Positions 5,767 through 11,816 of a stretch of 12,614 nucleotides of DNA are shown here, in pieces. This DNA comes from Pseudomonadota bacterium. GTDB lineage: Bacteria > Pseudomonadota > Alphaproteobacteria > Rhizobiales > Devosiaceae. The translations under genes and the position numbers were made by a program. Under the pieces are notes generated by a model. It was not told the DNA's origin. It worked only from the letters and a program-made list of their open reading frames with translations, and searched no databases. The stretch's first letter is position 1; the number at the start of each line of letters is the position of its first letter. The DNA lies in the NCBI GenBank assembly GCA_023430705.1, contig JAEYZJ010000048.1:1-12614 (forward strand), given 5' to 3'.

Positions 5767-7200
5767 ATGACCGTTACTGTTGCCATTGTTGGCCGCCCCA
5801 ATGTCGGCAAGTCGACGTTGTTCAACCGGCTCGTCGGGCGCAAGATTGCGCTGGTGGACGATACCCCCGGCGTCACCCGCGACCGGCGCGAGGCCGACGG
5901 ACGGATCGGCGACCTGCACTTCAAGGTGCTCGACACCGCCGGCTACGAGGACCGGACCGACGGCTCGCTCGAGGACCGGATGCGCCAGCAGACCGAGCTC
6001 GCCATCCGCGACGCCGACGTGCTGCTGTTCATGATCGATGCCAGGGCCGGCGTCACGCCGCTGGACGAACGCTTCGCCCAGGTGCTGCGCCGCGCCGGCA
6101 AGGACGTCCACCTCATCGCCAACAAGGCCGAGGGCAAGGCTGCCGACCCCGGGCTGATGGAGGCCTACAGCCTCGGCTTCGGCGAGCCGGTGGCCCTCTC
6201 CGCCGAGCATGGGCTCGGCCTCGCCGACCTCCACGCCATCGTCTCCAGGGCGGTCGATGCCGCTGCCGAGAAGGCAGCCGAGTCGGTGGCGCCCGAAGAC
6301 CGGATGCCTGAGGTCGACGTCGACCTGCCGCCCGACGACGGCTCGACCGAGGACGGACCGGTCAAGCGCTGGAACCCGGACCGGCATCTGAACGTCGCCA
6401 TCATCGGCCGGCCCAACGCCGGCAAGTCGACGCTGATCAACCGCATGGTGGGCGAGGAACGGCTGCTGACCGGCCCGGAGGCCGGCATCACGAGAGATTC
6501 CATTCTCGTTCCGTGGGAATACAACGGCCGGGTCATCAACCTCGTCGACACCGCCGGCATGCGGCGCAAGTCGCGCATCGAGGCCAAGCTGGAAAAGCTC
6601 GCGGTCAGCGATTCGCTGCGCTCCATCCAGTACGCCGAAGTCGTCGTGCTGCTGCTCGATGCGCAGATTCCGTTCGAAAAGCAGGACCTGGCGCTCGCCG
6701 ACCTGGTCGAGCGCGAAGGCCGGGCCCTCGTGATCGCGGTCAACAAGTGGGACACGATCGAGGACAAGAACGAGAAGCTTGCCGAACTGCGCCAGCAGTG
6801 CGAGCGCTACCTGCCGCAGCTCAAGGGCATCCCGCTGGTGACCGTCTCGGGCCTGCAGGGTCGCAACATCGACAAGCTGATGCAGGCGATCTTCGCGATC
6901 GAGGCGCGGTGGAACAGCCACGTCTCGACGGCCCGCCTCAACCGCTGGCTCGCCGGCATGACCGAGAGCCATCCCCCGCCGGCCGTGTCGGGCCGCCGCC
7001 TCAAGCTGCGCTACATGACGCAGGCCAAGATCCGGCCGCCCAGCTTCATCCTCTTTGCTTCCCGTCCCGAAGCCGTGCCCAACGCCTACCAGCGCTATCT
7101 GGTCAACGGCCTGCGCGACGCCTTCGACATGCCGGGCACGCCCATCCGCCTGTGGATACGGGGCGGCAAGAATCCGTTCGATGACAAGGGCGGAAAGTAG
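5767..7200 (+). CDS. der: Ribosome biogenesis GTPase Der (EngA)
   Basis: Der is an essential tandem GTPase that helps assemble the 50S ribosomal subunit. The 477-residue product has both G domains. GD1 has the P-loop GRPNVGKST (9-17), a DTAG at 56-59 and a G4 motif NKAE (119-122). GD2 has the P-loop GRPNAGKST (214-222), DTAGMRRKS, and a canonical NKWD (326-329). A C-terminal KH-like domain of about 360-477 contains the RLKLRYMTQAK and PNAYQRYLVNGLRDAFDMPGTPIRL segments. The acidic linker between the G domains (about 168-200, rich in D/E/P) is long compared with E. coli. The start at 5767 begins directly at the first beta strand (MTVTVAIVGRP), preceded by GGGG at about 6 bases. The E for D in the first G4 motif is discussed under findings. 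It is probably transcribed with the yfgM-like gene, 28 bp upstream. Confidence 0.98.
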   Translation: MTVTVAIVGRPNVGKSTLFNRLVGRKIALVDDTPGVTRDRREADGRIGDLHFKVLDTAGYEDRTDGSLEDRMRQQTELAIRDADVLLFMIDARAGVTPLDERFAQVLRRAGKDVHLIANKAEGKAADPGLMEAYSLGFGEPVALSAEHGLGLADLHAIVSRAVDAAAEKAAESVAPEDRMPEVDVDLPPDDGSTEDGPVKRWNPDRHLNVAIIGRPNAGKSTLINRMVGEERLLTGPEAGITRDSILVPWEYNGRVINLVDTAGMRRKSRIEAKLEKLAVSDSLRSIQYAEVVVLLLDAQIPFEKQDLALADLVEREGRALVIAVNKWDTIEDKNEKLAELRQQCERYLPQLKGIPLVTVSGLQGRNIDKLMQAIFAIEARWNSHVSTARLNRWLAGMTESHPPPAVSGRRLKLRYMTQAKIRPPSFILFASRPEAVPNAYQRYLVNGLRDAFDMPGTPIRLWIRGGKNPFDDKGGK

Positions 7201-7221
7201 GGGCGGTGTGCGTTTCCGCCC
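7188..7221 (+). terminator. Inverted repeat across the der stop codon, with alternative pairing
   Basis: GGGCGGAAA (7188-7196) pairs perfectly with TTTCCGCCC (7213-7221) over 9 bp, with a 16-base loop containing the der stop codon. A second GGGCGG at 7201-7206 can pair instead with CCGCCC at 7216-7221. No T tract follows, so it is not a classic intrinsic terminator. It could slow exit from der or protect the 3' end of the mRNA. It ends just before the -35 box of the next gene. Confidence 0.4.
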
Positions 7222-7223
7222 GA

Positions 7224-7251
7224 TTGCGCCCGGCCTGAACCCCGCTATACT
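7224..7251 (+). promoter_or_regulatory. Sigma70-like promoter for the CNNM-CBS gene
   Basis: TTGCGC (7224-7229) and TATACT (7246-7251) are separated by 16 bp, a near-consensus pair and the best promoter match in the window. Transcription should start near 7258, leaving a leader of only about 20 bases before the GTG at 7280. This separates the downstream gene from der. Confidence 0.6.
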
Positions 7252-7279
7252 CCGCCGCTCCAAAGCGACCCGATGCTGA

Positions 7280-8584
7280 GTGCGGGGCCGCAACCTTGAT
7301 ACGGCATTGTTTCTCGAAATCCTGATTGTCGCCGTCCTGACGCTGGTCAACGGCCTCCTTGCAATGAGCGAACTGGCGGTGGTTTCCTCACGCCCGGCGC
7401 GACTGAAGGTGCTGGCCGCCGAAGGCCGGCGCGGCGCCAGTACGGCGCTGAAGCTGCAGGAGGACCCGGGCAAGTTCCTCTCCTCCGTGCAGATCGGCAT
7501 TACCCTTGTCGGCGTCCTCTCCGGCGCATTTTCTGGCGCGACGCTGGGTGAACGCCTGGGCCTGGGCCTGCTGGGGGCGGGCGTCGATGCCTCGCTCGCC
7601 ATGCCGCTCGGCGTCGGCATCGTGGTCATCATCATCACCTACCTGTCGCTGATCATCGGCGAGCTGGTGCCCAAGCAGATTGCGCTCCGCGATGCCGAAG
7701 GCGTGGCGAGCAGGGTCGCACCGCTGATGACCCTCATCGCCTCCGTCGCGGCGCCCCTCGTCTGGTTGCTGGACGTGTCGGGGCGGCTGGTGCTGCGCCT
7801 GCTCGGTCAGGGCGGCGAGACCGAGGAAAGGGTCACCGACGAGGAGGTCAGGACCATCATCGCCGAGGCCGAGAGCGCCGGCGTGCTGGAGACCGAAGAG
7901 CGCCACATGATCTCGGGCGTCATGCGCCTCGCCGACCGTTCGGCCCGCGGCCTGATGACCCCGCGCCTCGACGTCGAGCTCATCGACCTGAGCGAGACCC
8001 AGGACGAACTGATCGAGAAGCTGCGTCACACCCGCCACTCGGTGCTGCCGGTGCAGGATGGCCCGGTCGACGCGATCATCGGCGTGATCGTGCGCAAGGA
8101 CCTGGTGCAGAACGTGCTGGCCGAGGTACCGCTCGACATTCGCTCGCTCGTCAAGCAGGCGCCGGTCGTCATGGATCGCTCGAGCGCGCTCGACGTGCTG
8201 AAGGCGATCCGCGGCTCCCTGGTTCACATGGCGCTGGTGTTCGACGAGTACGGCCACTTCGAGGGCATCGTCACGCCCGGCGACATCCTCGAGGCCATCA
8301 CGGGCGCCTTCCAGGAGGAGGAGGGCGACGAGAAGGCCTATGTCGTGCGCGAGGATGGCTCCTACCTCGTCTCGGGCTGGATGCAGGTCGACGAGTTCCA
8401 GGCCCATATCGGCGTGCCCGTGCCCAAGGCCGCCAAGTTCGAGACCGTCGCCGGCTACGTGCTGTCGGAGATCAACCACCTGCCGACGGTCGGCGAGGTG
8501 TTCGAGCGCGGCCACTGGCGCTTCGAGGTCGTGGACATGGATGGGCGCCGCATCGACAAGATGCTGGTCACCCGGCTGGGCTGA
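7280..8584 (+). CDS. HlyC/CorC-family membrane protein with CNNM (DUF21) and CBS domains
   Basis: This 434-residue protein has the three-part build of the CorC/YfjD/YtfL 'hemolysin' group, now linked mainly to Mg2+ or other cation export or homeostasis. The CNNM/DUF21 membrane domain (about 8-190) has helices at the N-terminus (LEILIVAVLTLVNGLLAMSE), the segment KFLSSVQIGITLVGVLSGAF and LSLIIGELVPKQIAL. The CBS pair starts near MTPR (M226) and contains VLPVQDGPVDAIIGVI and FDEYGHFEGIVTPGDILEAITG. The C-terminal CorC_HlyC domain (about 350-432) has SYLVSGWMQVDEF and TVAGYVLSEINHLPTVGE. Older annotations call such proteins hemolysins, which is poorly supported. The start is uncertain: GTG at 7280 directly follows an in-frame TGA and has no Shine-Dalgarno, and TTG at 7316 would begin just before the first helix. 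An ATG at 7273 is out of frame. Confidence 0.92.
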   Translation: MRGRNLDTALFLEILIVAVLTLVNGLLAMSELAVVSSRPARLKVLAAEGRRGASTALKLQEDPGKFLSSVQIGITLVGVLSGAFSGATLGERLGLGLLGAGVDASLAMPLGVGIVVIIITYLSLIIGELVPKQIALRDAEGVASRVAPLMTLIASVAAPLVWLLDVSGRLVLRLLGQGGETEERVTDEEVRTIIAEAESAGVLETEERHMISGVMRLADRSARGLMTPRLDVELIDLSETQDELIEKLRHTRHSVLPVQDGPVDAIIGVIVRKDLVQNVLAEVPLDIRSLVKQAPVVMDRSSALDVLKAIRGSLVHMALVFDEYGHFEGIVTPGDILEAITGAFQEEEGDEKAYVVREDGSYLVSGWMQVDEFQAHIGVPVPKAAKFETVAGYVLSEINHLPTVGEVFERGHWRFEVVDMDGRRIDKMLVTRLG

Positions 8585-8607
8585 GCCGCAGCCGGGTACA
8601 CCTGACT

Positions 8608-8626
8608 GCCCGGCCTCGCGCCGGGC
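8608..8626. terminator. GC hairpin between convergent genes
   Basis: GCCCGGC (8608-8614) and GCCGGGC (8620-8626) form a perfect 7-bp stem with a 5-base loop in the 57-bp gap between the 3' ends of the CNNM-CBS gene and the SDR gene. No T tract is present on either strand. Its place between converging genes suggests a shared bidirectional stop or pause. Confidence 0.45.
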
Positions 8627-8641
8627 GGGAGCGGGGGCTTG

Positions 8642-9385
8642 TTACTTCGAGGCCGCCAGCGACTTCGAGGTGCCGCTCGGGAAATCGAACAGCGTGCCTG
8701 TCTCGGTGAAGTCCGGCGAGATCATGCGGATGATGTCCGGTGCGACGGCGCTGGGGCGCTTCAGCGTCTCGGCATCTTCCCCGGGCCAGCCCTTGGCGCG
8801 CAGCGCAGTGCGCAGCGGCCCCGGGTTGAGCAGGTTCACCCGGACCCTGGTCGACTTCATCTCTTCGGCATAGACCTTCACCAGCGCCTCGAGCGCCGCC
8901 TTGGTCGCCGTGTACGGGCCCCAGTAGGGCTGCGCGCGGTTGACCACGCCGGAGGAAAGGAACAGGGCGCGGCCGGCGTCCGACTGGCGCAGCAGCAGGT
9001 CGAGCGAGCGGATCAGCCGGTAGTTGGCGGTCACGTTCAGCGCGAAGACCTGGTCGAACTCCTTGGGATCGACATGGGCCAGCGGCGAGATGGTGTTGAG
9101 CATGCCGGCATTGCCGACCAGCGCATCGAGCCTGCCCCAGCGCTCGAAGATGGCGCGGCCGAGACGGTCGATGCTGTCGAACTCGCGCAGGTCCGCCGGC
9201 ACCAGCGTGGTCGAGCCGCCCGCGGCCTGGATCTCGTCGTCGAGCTCCTCCAGCCCGCCCACCGTGCGGGCCACGGCGATCACGTGCGCGCCCTGCCGTC
9301 CCGCCTCGAGGGCGGCCTGGTAGCCGATGCCGCGCGATGCGCCGGTGACGAGAACGATCTTGCCCGCGAGGGTAGGGGTGGTCAT
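8642..9385 (-). CDS. SDR-family NAD(P)-dependent oxidoreductase
   Basis: A 247-residue classical short-chain dehydrogenase/reductase. The Rossmann cofactor motif TGASRGIG is at residues 14-21, the structural NAG at 92-94, and the catalytic tetrad N117, S145, Y158 and K162 (YTATK) is complete. The R at 40 after the second beta strand (VIAVAR) is a residue often seen with NADPH preference, but this is only suggestive. The substrate cannot be read from sequence. The start ATG at 9385 has AGGA about 9 bases upstream on the minus strand. The gene is last in the radA-cvpA-purF-SDR series, an order I recall from many alphaproteobacteria. It is separated from purF by 110 bp containing a palindromic repeat, so co-transcription with purF is possible but not assured. 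An active enzyme is expected; a link to purine metabolism is unproven. Confidence 0.93.
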   Translation of the reverse strand: MTTPTLAGKIVLVTGASRGIGYQAALEAGRQGAHVIAVARTVGGLEELDDEIQAAGGSTTLVPADLREFDSIDRLGRAIFERWGRLDALVGNAGMLNTISPLAHVDPKEFDQVFALNVTANYRLIRSLDLLLRQSDAGRALFLSSGVVNRAQPYWGPYTATKAALEALVKVYAEEMKSTRVRVNLLNPGPLRTALRAKGWPGEDAETLKRPSAVAPDIIRMISPDFTETGTLFDFPSGTSKSLAASK

Positions 9386-9429
9386 GCGCTGGATCCTGAA
9401 GTGGTTGCGAGCCTTCTACCCACCCGCAC

Positions 9430-9449
9430 ATTCCCGCGAAAGCGGGAAT
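9430..9449. repeat. Palindromic intergenic element, ATTCCCGC-GAAA-GCGGGAAT
   Basis: A perfect 8-bp inverted repeat closes on a GAAA tetraloop in the gap between the purF 3' end and the SDR start. Its sequence is the same as a short palindrome that is dispersed in many copies in diverse proteobacterial genomes, and similar to the ATTCCC...GGGAAT units called dRS3 in Neisseria. Only one copy lies in this window, so repetition in this genome is expected but not shown. As RNA on either strand it would be a stable hairpin (GAAA or TTTC loop) and may process or terminate the purF-SDR transcript. Confidence 0.65.
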
Positions 9450-9495
9450 CTCGGTTCAGGCTGCGGCAGCTTGTCGGTCTGGAGCCGGTGGAGCC

Positions 9496-10986
9496 TCAGC
9501 TCGCTTCCTTCATCAGCGAGATGGTCTTGGGGCCGCCCTGGCTCAGGCCGCGGAGGTCGGTCAGGCCGGTGGGATAGTCACCGGTGAACTGATGGTCGGT
9601 GAACTGCGGGTTCGCGGCGTCGCGCTTCACCCCGCCCACGGCCTCGTAGAGACCGTCGATCGAGAGGAAGGCCAGCGAGTCCGCGCCGATATACCGGCAC
9701 ATCGAGGCCAGGTCGGCATGCTGGTTGGCCAACAGGTGCTCGGGATCCGGCGTGTCGATGCCGTAATAGTCCGAGTGGAAGATCATCGGCGAGGCGACGC
9801 GGATATGGACCTCGCGCGCGCCGGCGTCGCGGATCATCTGCACGATCTTGACCGACGTGGTGCCCCGCACGATCGAGTCGTCGATCAGCACCACGCGCTT
9901 GCCTTCGATCTCGGCCCGGTTGGCCGAGTGCTTCAGCTTGACGCCGAAGGCGCGGATGGACTGCGTCGGCTCGATGAAGGTGCGGCCGACATAGTGGTTG
10001 CGGATGATGCCCAGTTCGAACGGGATGCCGCTCTGCTGCGCGAAGCCGATGGCTGCCGGCGTGCCGCCGTCCGGCACCGGCACGACCACGTCGGCCTCGA
10101 CGGGCGCCTCCCGGGCGAGGTTGATGCCCATGCGCTTGCGGGCCGTGTAGACGGGCCTGCCGGCAACGACCGAGTCGGGCCGCGCGAAATAGACATACTC
10201 GAACAGGCAGATGCGCTCGGGGCGGGTGACCTTCGGCTTCACCGATTCGATGGTGGTGGTGCCGTCCGGCTGCAGCTCGCAGATCACCACCTCGCCATTC
10301 TCGACATCGCGCACGAACCTGGCGCCGATGATGTCGAGCGCGCAGGTCTCGGACGCAAAGATGGGGCGGCCGTCGAGGTCGCCGAGGACCAGCGGGCGGA
10401 TGCCGTGGGGGTCGCGTGCCCCGATGAGCTTGGTGCGCGTCATCGCGACGAGCGCGAAGGCGCCCTCGAGATGCTGCAGCGCATCGATGAACCGGTCCGA
10501 CGACGACACCTTCTTGGAGCGCGCGATCAGGTGCAGCACCACCTCGGAGTCGGAGGTCGACTGGCAGATCGCGCCCTGCGCGATCAGCTGGCGGCGCAGC
10601 GTCAGGCCGTTGGTGAAGTTGCCGTTGTGCGCAATGGCGATGCCGCCGACCTCGAGTTCGGCGAACAGCGGCTGCACGTTGCGCAGGATCGTCTCGCCCG
10701 TGGTCGAGTAGCGCACGTGGCCCATGGCCATGTGGCCGGGCAGGCGCTTGACCGTCGCCGGATCGGTGAAATGGTCGCCCACGAGCCCGAGCTGGCGCTC
10801 GGAGTGGAACTGCCGGCCATCAAAGCTGACGATGCCGGCCGCCTCCTGTCCGCGGTGCTGCAGCGCGTGCAGGCCCAGCGCGGTCAGCGTGGCCGCCTCG
10901 GGGTGACCGAGAATGCCGAACACCCCGCACTCCTCGCGGAGCGTGTCGTAGTCCCATTCGGCGATTGCTTTTGCTGGAGCGGTCAC
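9496..10986 (-). CDS. purF: Amidophosphoribosyltransferase
   Basis: PurF makes 5-phosphoribosylamine from PRPP and glutamine, the first committed step of de novo purine synthesis, in the cytoplasm. The 496-residue protein begins with a 19-residue stretch before the Ntn nucleophile C20 (REECGVFGI), so it is presumably made with a propeptide, as in Bacillus subtilis. The glutaminase domain shows ALQHRGQEAAG, RYSTTG and AHNGNF. The phosphoribosyltransferase domain has the PRPP loop VVLIDDSIVRGTT at 365-377. Unlike the Bacillus enzyme, the C-terminal region (PQFTDHQFTGDYPT) and the HSDYYGID segment lack cysteines for the [4Fe-4S] cluster. The start is a GTG at 10986 with GAGG about 7 bases upstream. 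It follows cvpA by 88 bp on the same strand, as in the E. coli cvpA-purF operon. Confidence 0.98.
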   Translation of the reverse strand: MTAPAKAIAEWDYDTLREECGVFGILGHPEAATLTALGLHALQHRGQEAAGIVSFDGRQFHSERQLGLVGDHFTDPATVKRLPGHMAMGHVRYSTTGETILRNVQPLFAELEVGGIAIAHNGNFTNGLTLRRQLIAQGAICQSTSDSEVVLHLIARSKKVSSSDRFIDALQHLEGAFALVAMTRTKLIGARDPHGIRPLVLGDLDGRPIFASETCALDIIGARFVRDVENGEVVICELQPDGTTTIESVKPKVTRPERICLFEYVYFARPDSVVAGRPVYTARKRMGINLAREAPVEADVVVPVPDGGTPAAIGFAQQSGIPFELGIIRNHYVGRTFIEPTQSIRAFGVKLKHSANRAEIEGKRVVLIDDSIVRGTTSVKIVQMIRDAGAREVHIRVASPMIFHSDYYGIDTPDPEHLLANQHADLASMCRYIGADSLAFLSIDGLYEAVGGVKRDAANPQFTDHQFTGDYPTGLTDLRGLSQGGPKTISLMKEAS

Positions 10987-11019
10987 ACGGGCACCTCGAG
11001 CTTGGGCCTTAAAGTCAGC

Positions 11020-11039
11020 GGGACCGCAGATGCGGCCCC
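11020..11039 (-). terminator. Strong hairpin in the cvpA-purF spacer
   Basis: Read on the minus strand, GGGGCCGC and GCGGTCCC form an 8-bp stem (one G-U pair) with a 4-base loop, ATCT. It lies about 33 bp before the purF start and is followed by GCTGACTTTAAGG, not a T tract. It may set the ratio of CvpA to PurF by partial termination or mRNA processing. It could also be chance in GC-rich DNA. Confidence 0.4.
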
Positions 11040-11074
11040 GAACGCGGATTTACAATGCACTCACCCGAAATTCA

Positions 11075-11692
11075 TCAGGTGTTGGTCTGCGGAGCCACAT
11101 CCTGGGGCGTGGCATCCTCGGGCATGTCGGTGCTGTCGTCCGGCGGGGCCGGAGGCTCGTCGGGGAAGCTGTCCGCGTCGCCCTTGCCGCGCTGCAGGAT
11201 ATCGGTGACCTGCTGCTCCAGATTGTCGGGCAGCACCGAGATCAGGCTGTTCCCCAGGTTCTCGAGCACGGGCAGCGAGCGCGAATCCTTGGCCCAGGCG
11301 GGCAGGTCGTTGGCCATCAGCCACAGCCCGAAGATCACGATCACCACGGCGATGAGGACGCCGCGCGCCACGCCGAAGACGAAGCCCAGCGAGCGGTCGA
11401 GCGGCCCGATGCGGCTGTCGACGACGAAGTCGGCGATCCGCATGGTCAGCAGGTGCAGCACGATCAGCGAGACGAGGAACCCGCCCGCGACGAGCACGAT
11501 CCGGCTGATCAGCTCCTCGGCGAAGAACTGGTCGAGCAGCGTCGGCTGGTAGAAGTAGAGGTAGGCCGCGACTGCCGCGGCGCCGACCCAGGTTGCCAGC
11601 GACAGGATTTCGCGCGTGAACCCGCGGGCCGTCGCGAGGATCGCCGAGATCAGCACGAGTACGCCGACGCCGACGTCGAATGCAGTCAACAT
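11075..11692 (-). CDS. cvpA: CvpA family inner-membrane protein
   Basis: The 205-residue protein has the CvpA fold: four predicted helices at about 7-24, 30-48, 62-83 and 105-126. The landmarks are the ARGFTREILSLATWVGA loop between the first two helices and DRSLGFVFGVARGVLI before the fourth. CvpA was named for its need in colicin V export by E. coli; its general role is unknown, though loss causes envelope defects such as bile sensitivity in enteric bacteria. Beyond the membrane part is a periplasmic or cytoplasmic tail (about 150-205) ending in an acidic, proline-rich low-complexity stretch (DEPPAPPDDSTDMPEDATP), common in alphaproteobacterial members. The ATG at 11692 begins right at the first helix but has no clear Shine-Dalgarno sequence. 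The gene lies between radA and purF on the same strand, a conserved neighbourhood. Confidence 0.93.
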   Translation of the reverse strand: MLTAFDVGVGVLVLISAILATARGFTREILSLATWVGAAAVAAYLYFYQPTLLDQFFAEELISRIVLVAGGFLVSLIVLHLLTMRIADFVVDSRIGPLDRSLGFVFGVARGVLIAVVIVIFGLWLMANDLPAWAKDSRSLPVLENLGNSLISVLPDNLEQQVTDILQRGKGDADSFPDEPPAPPDDSTDMPEDATPQDVAPQTNT

Positions 11693-11728
11693 GTATGAAA
11701 CCCGCCGATCGGACCCGCTTCAAAATCC

Positions 11729-11757
11729 CGTGTAACCGCTAAAGCCGGCGATGCCAA
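11729..11757 (-). promoter_or_regulatory. Promoter candidate for cvpA-purF
   Basis: On the minus strand TTGGCA (11752-11757) is followed after 17 bp by TACACG (11729-11734). The -35 box is near consensus; the -10 box is weak (three of six). The predicted start near 11722 would leave a leader of about 30 bases before the cvpA ATG. It lies in the 124-bp gap after radA. Confidence 0.35.
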
Positions 11758-11779
11758 GTCGCGAGGCTGCGCTCCGGCC

Positions 11780-11816
11780 CCGATCTTAACGGAAAGCGCC
11801 GAGCGTGGCAGATCGG
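11780..11816 (-). repeat. Inverted repeat directly after the radA stop
   Basis: CCGATCT (11780-11786) and AGATCGG (11810-11816) form a 7-bp perfect inverted repeat whose outer edge touches the radA stop codon (11817-11819). The 23-base interior can form a further small GCC/GGC stem. No T tract follows on the minus strand. It may act as a weak terminator or 3' mRNA structure. A separate CCGATCGG palindrome occurs at 11705-11712. Confidence 0.4.

Noticed and set aside
5143..7638. Very long open frame (831 codons) on the minus strand opposite the yfgM-like gene and der
   Set aside because: GC-rich codon bias leaves the opposite strand open by chance. The sense frames match known families end to end, while this translation is rich in H, D, R and P with no recognisable domain.
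7388..8515. 375-codon minus-strand frame opposite the CNNM-CBS gene
   Set aside because: Shadow of a well-supported gene; composition dominated by H, D, Q and A.
10987..11074. Purine-responsive riboswitch in the spacer before purF
   Set aside because: The 88 bp contain one simple hairpin but no purine riboswitch three-way junction or its conserved loop bases.
9592..11208. 538-codon plus-strand frame opposite purF and cvpA
   Set aside because: It spans two real genes and their spacer on the other strand and shows only low-complexity charged sequence.
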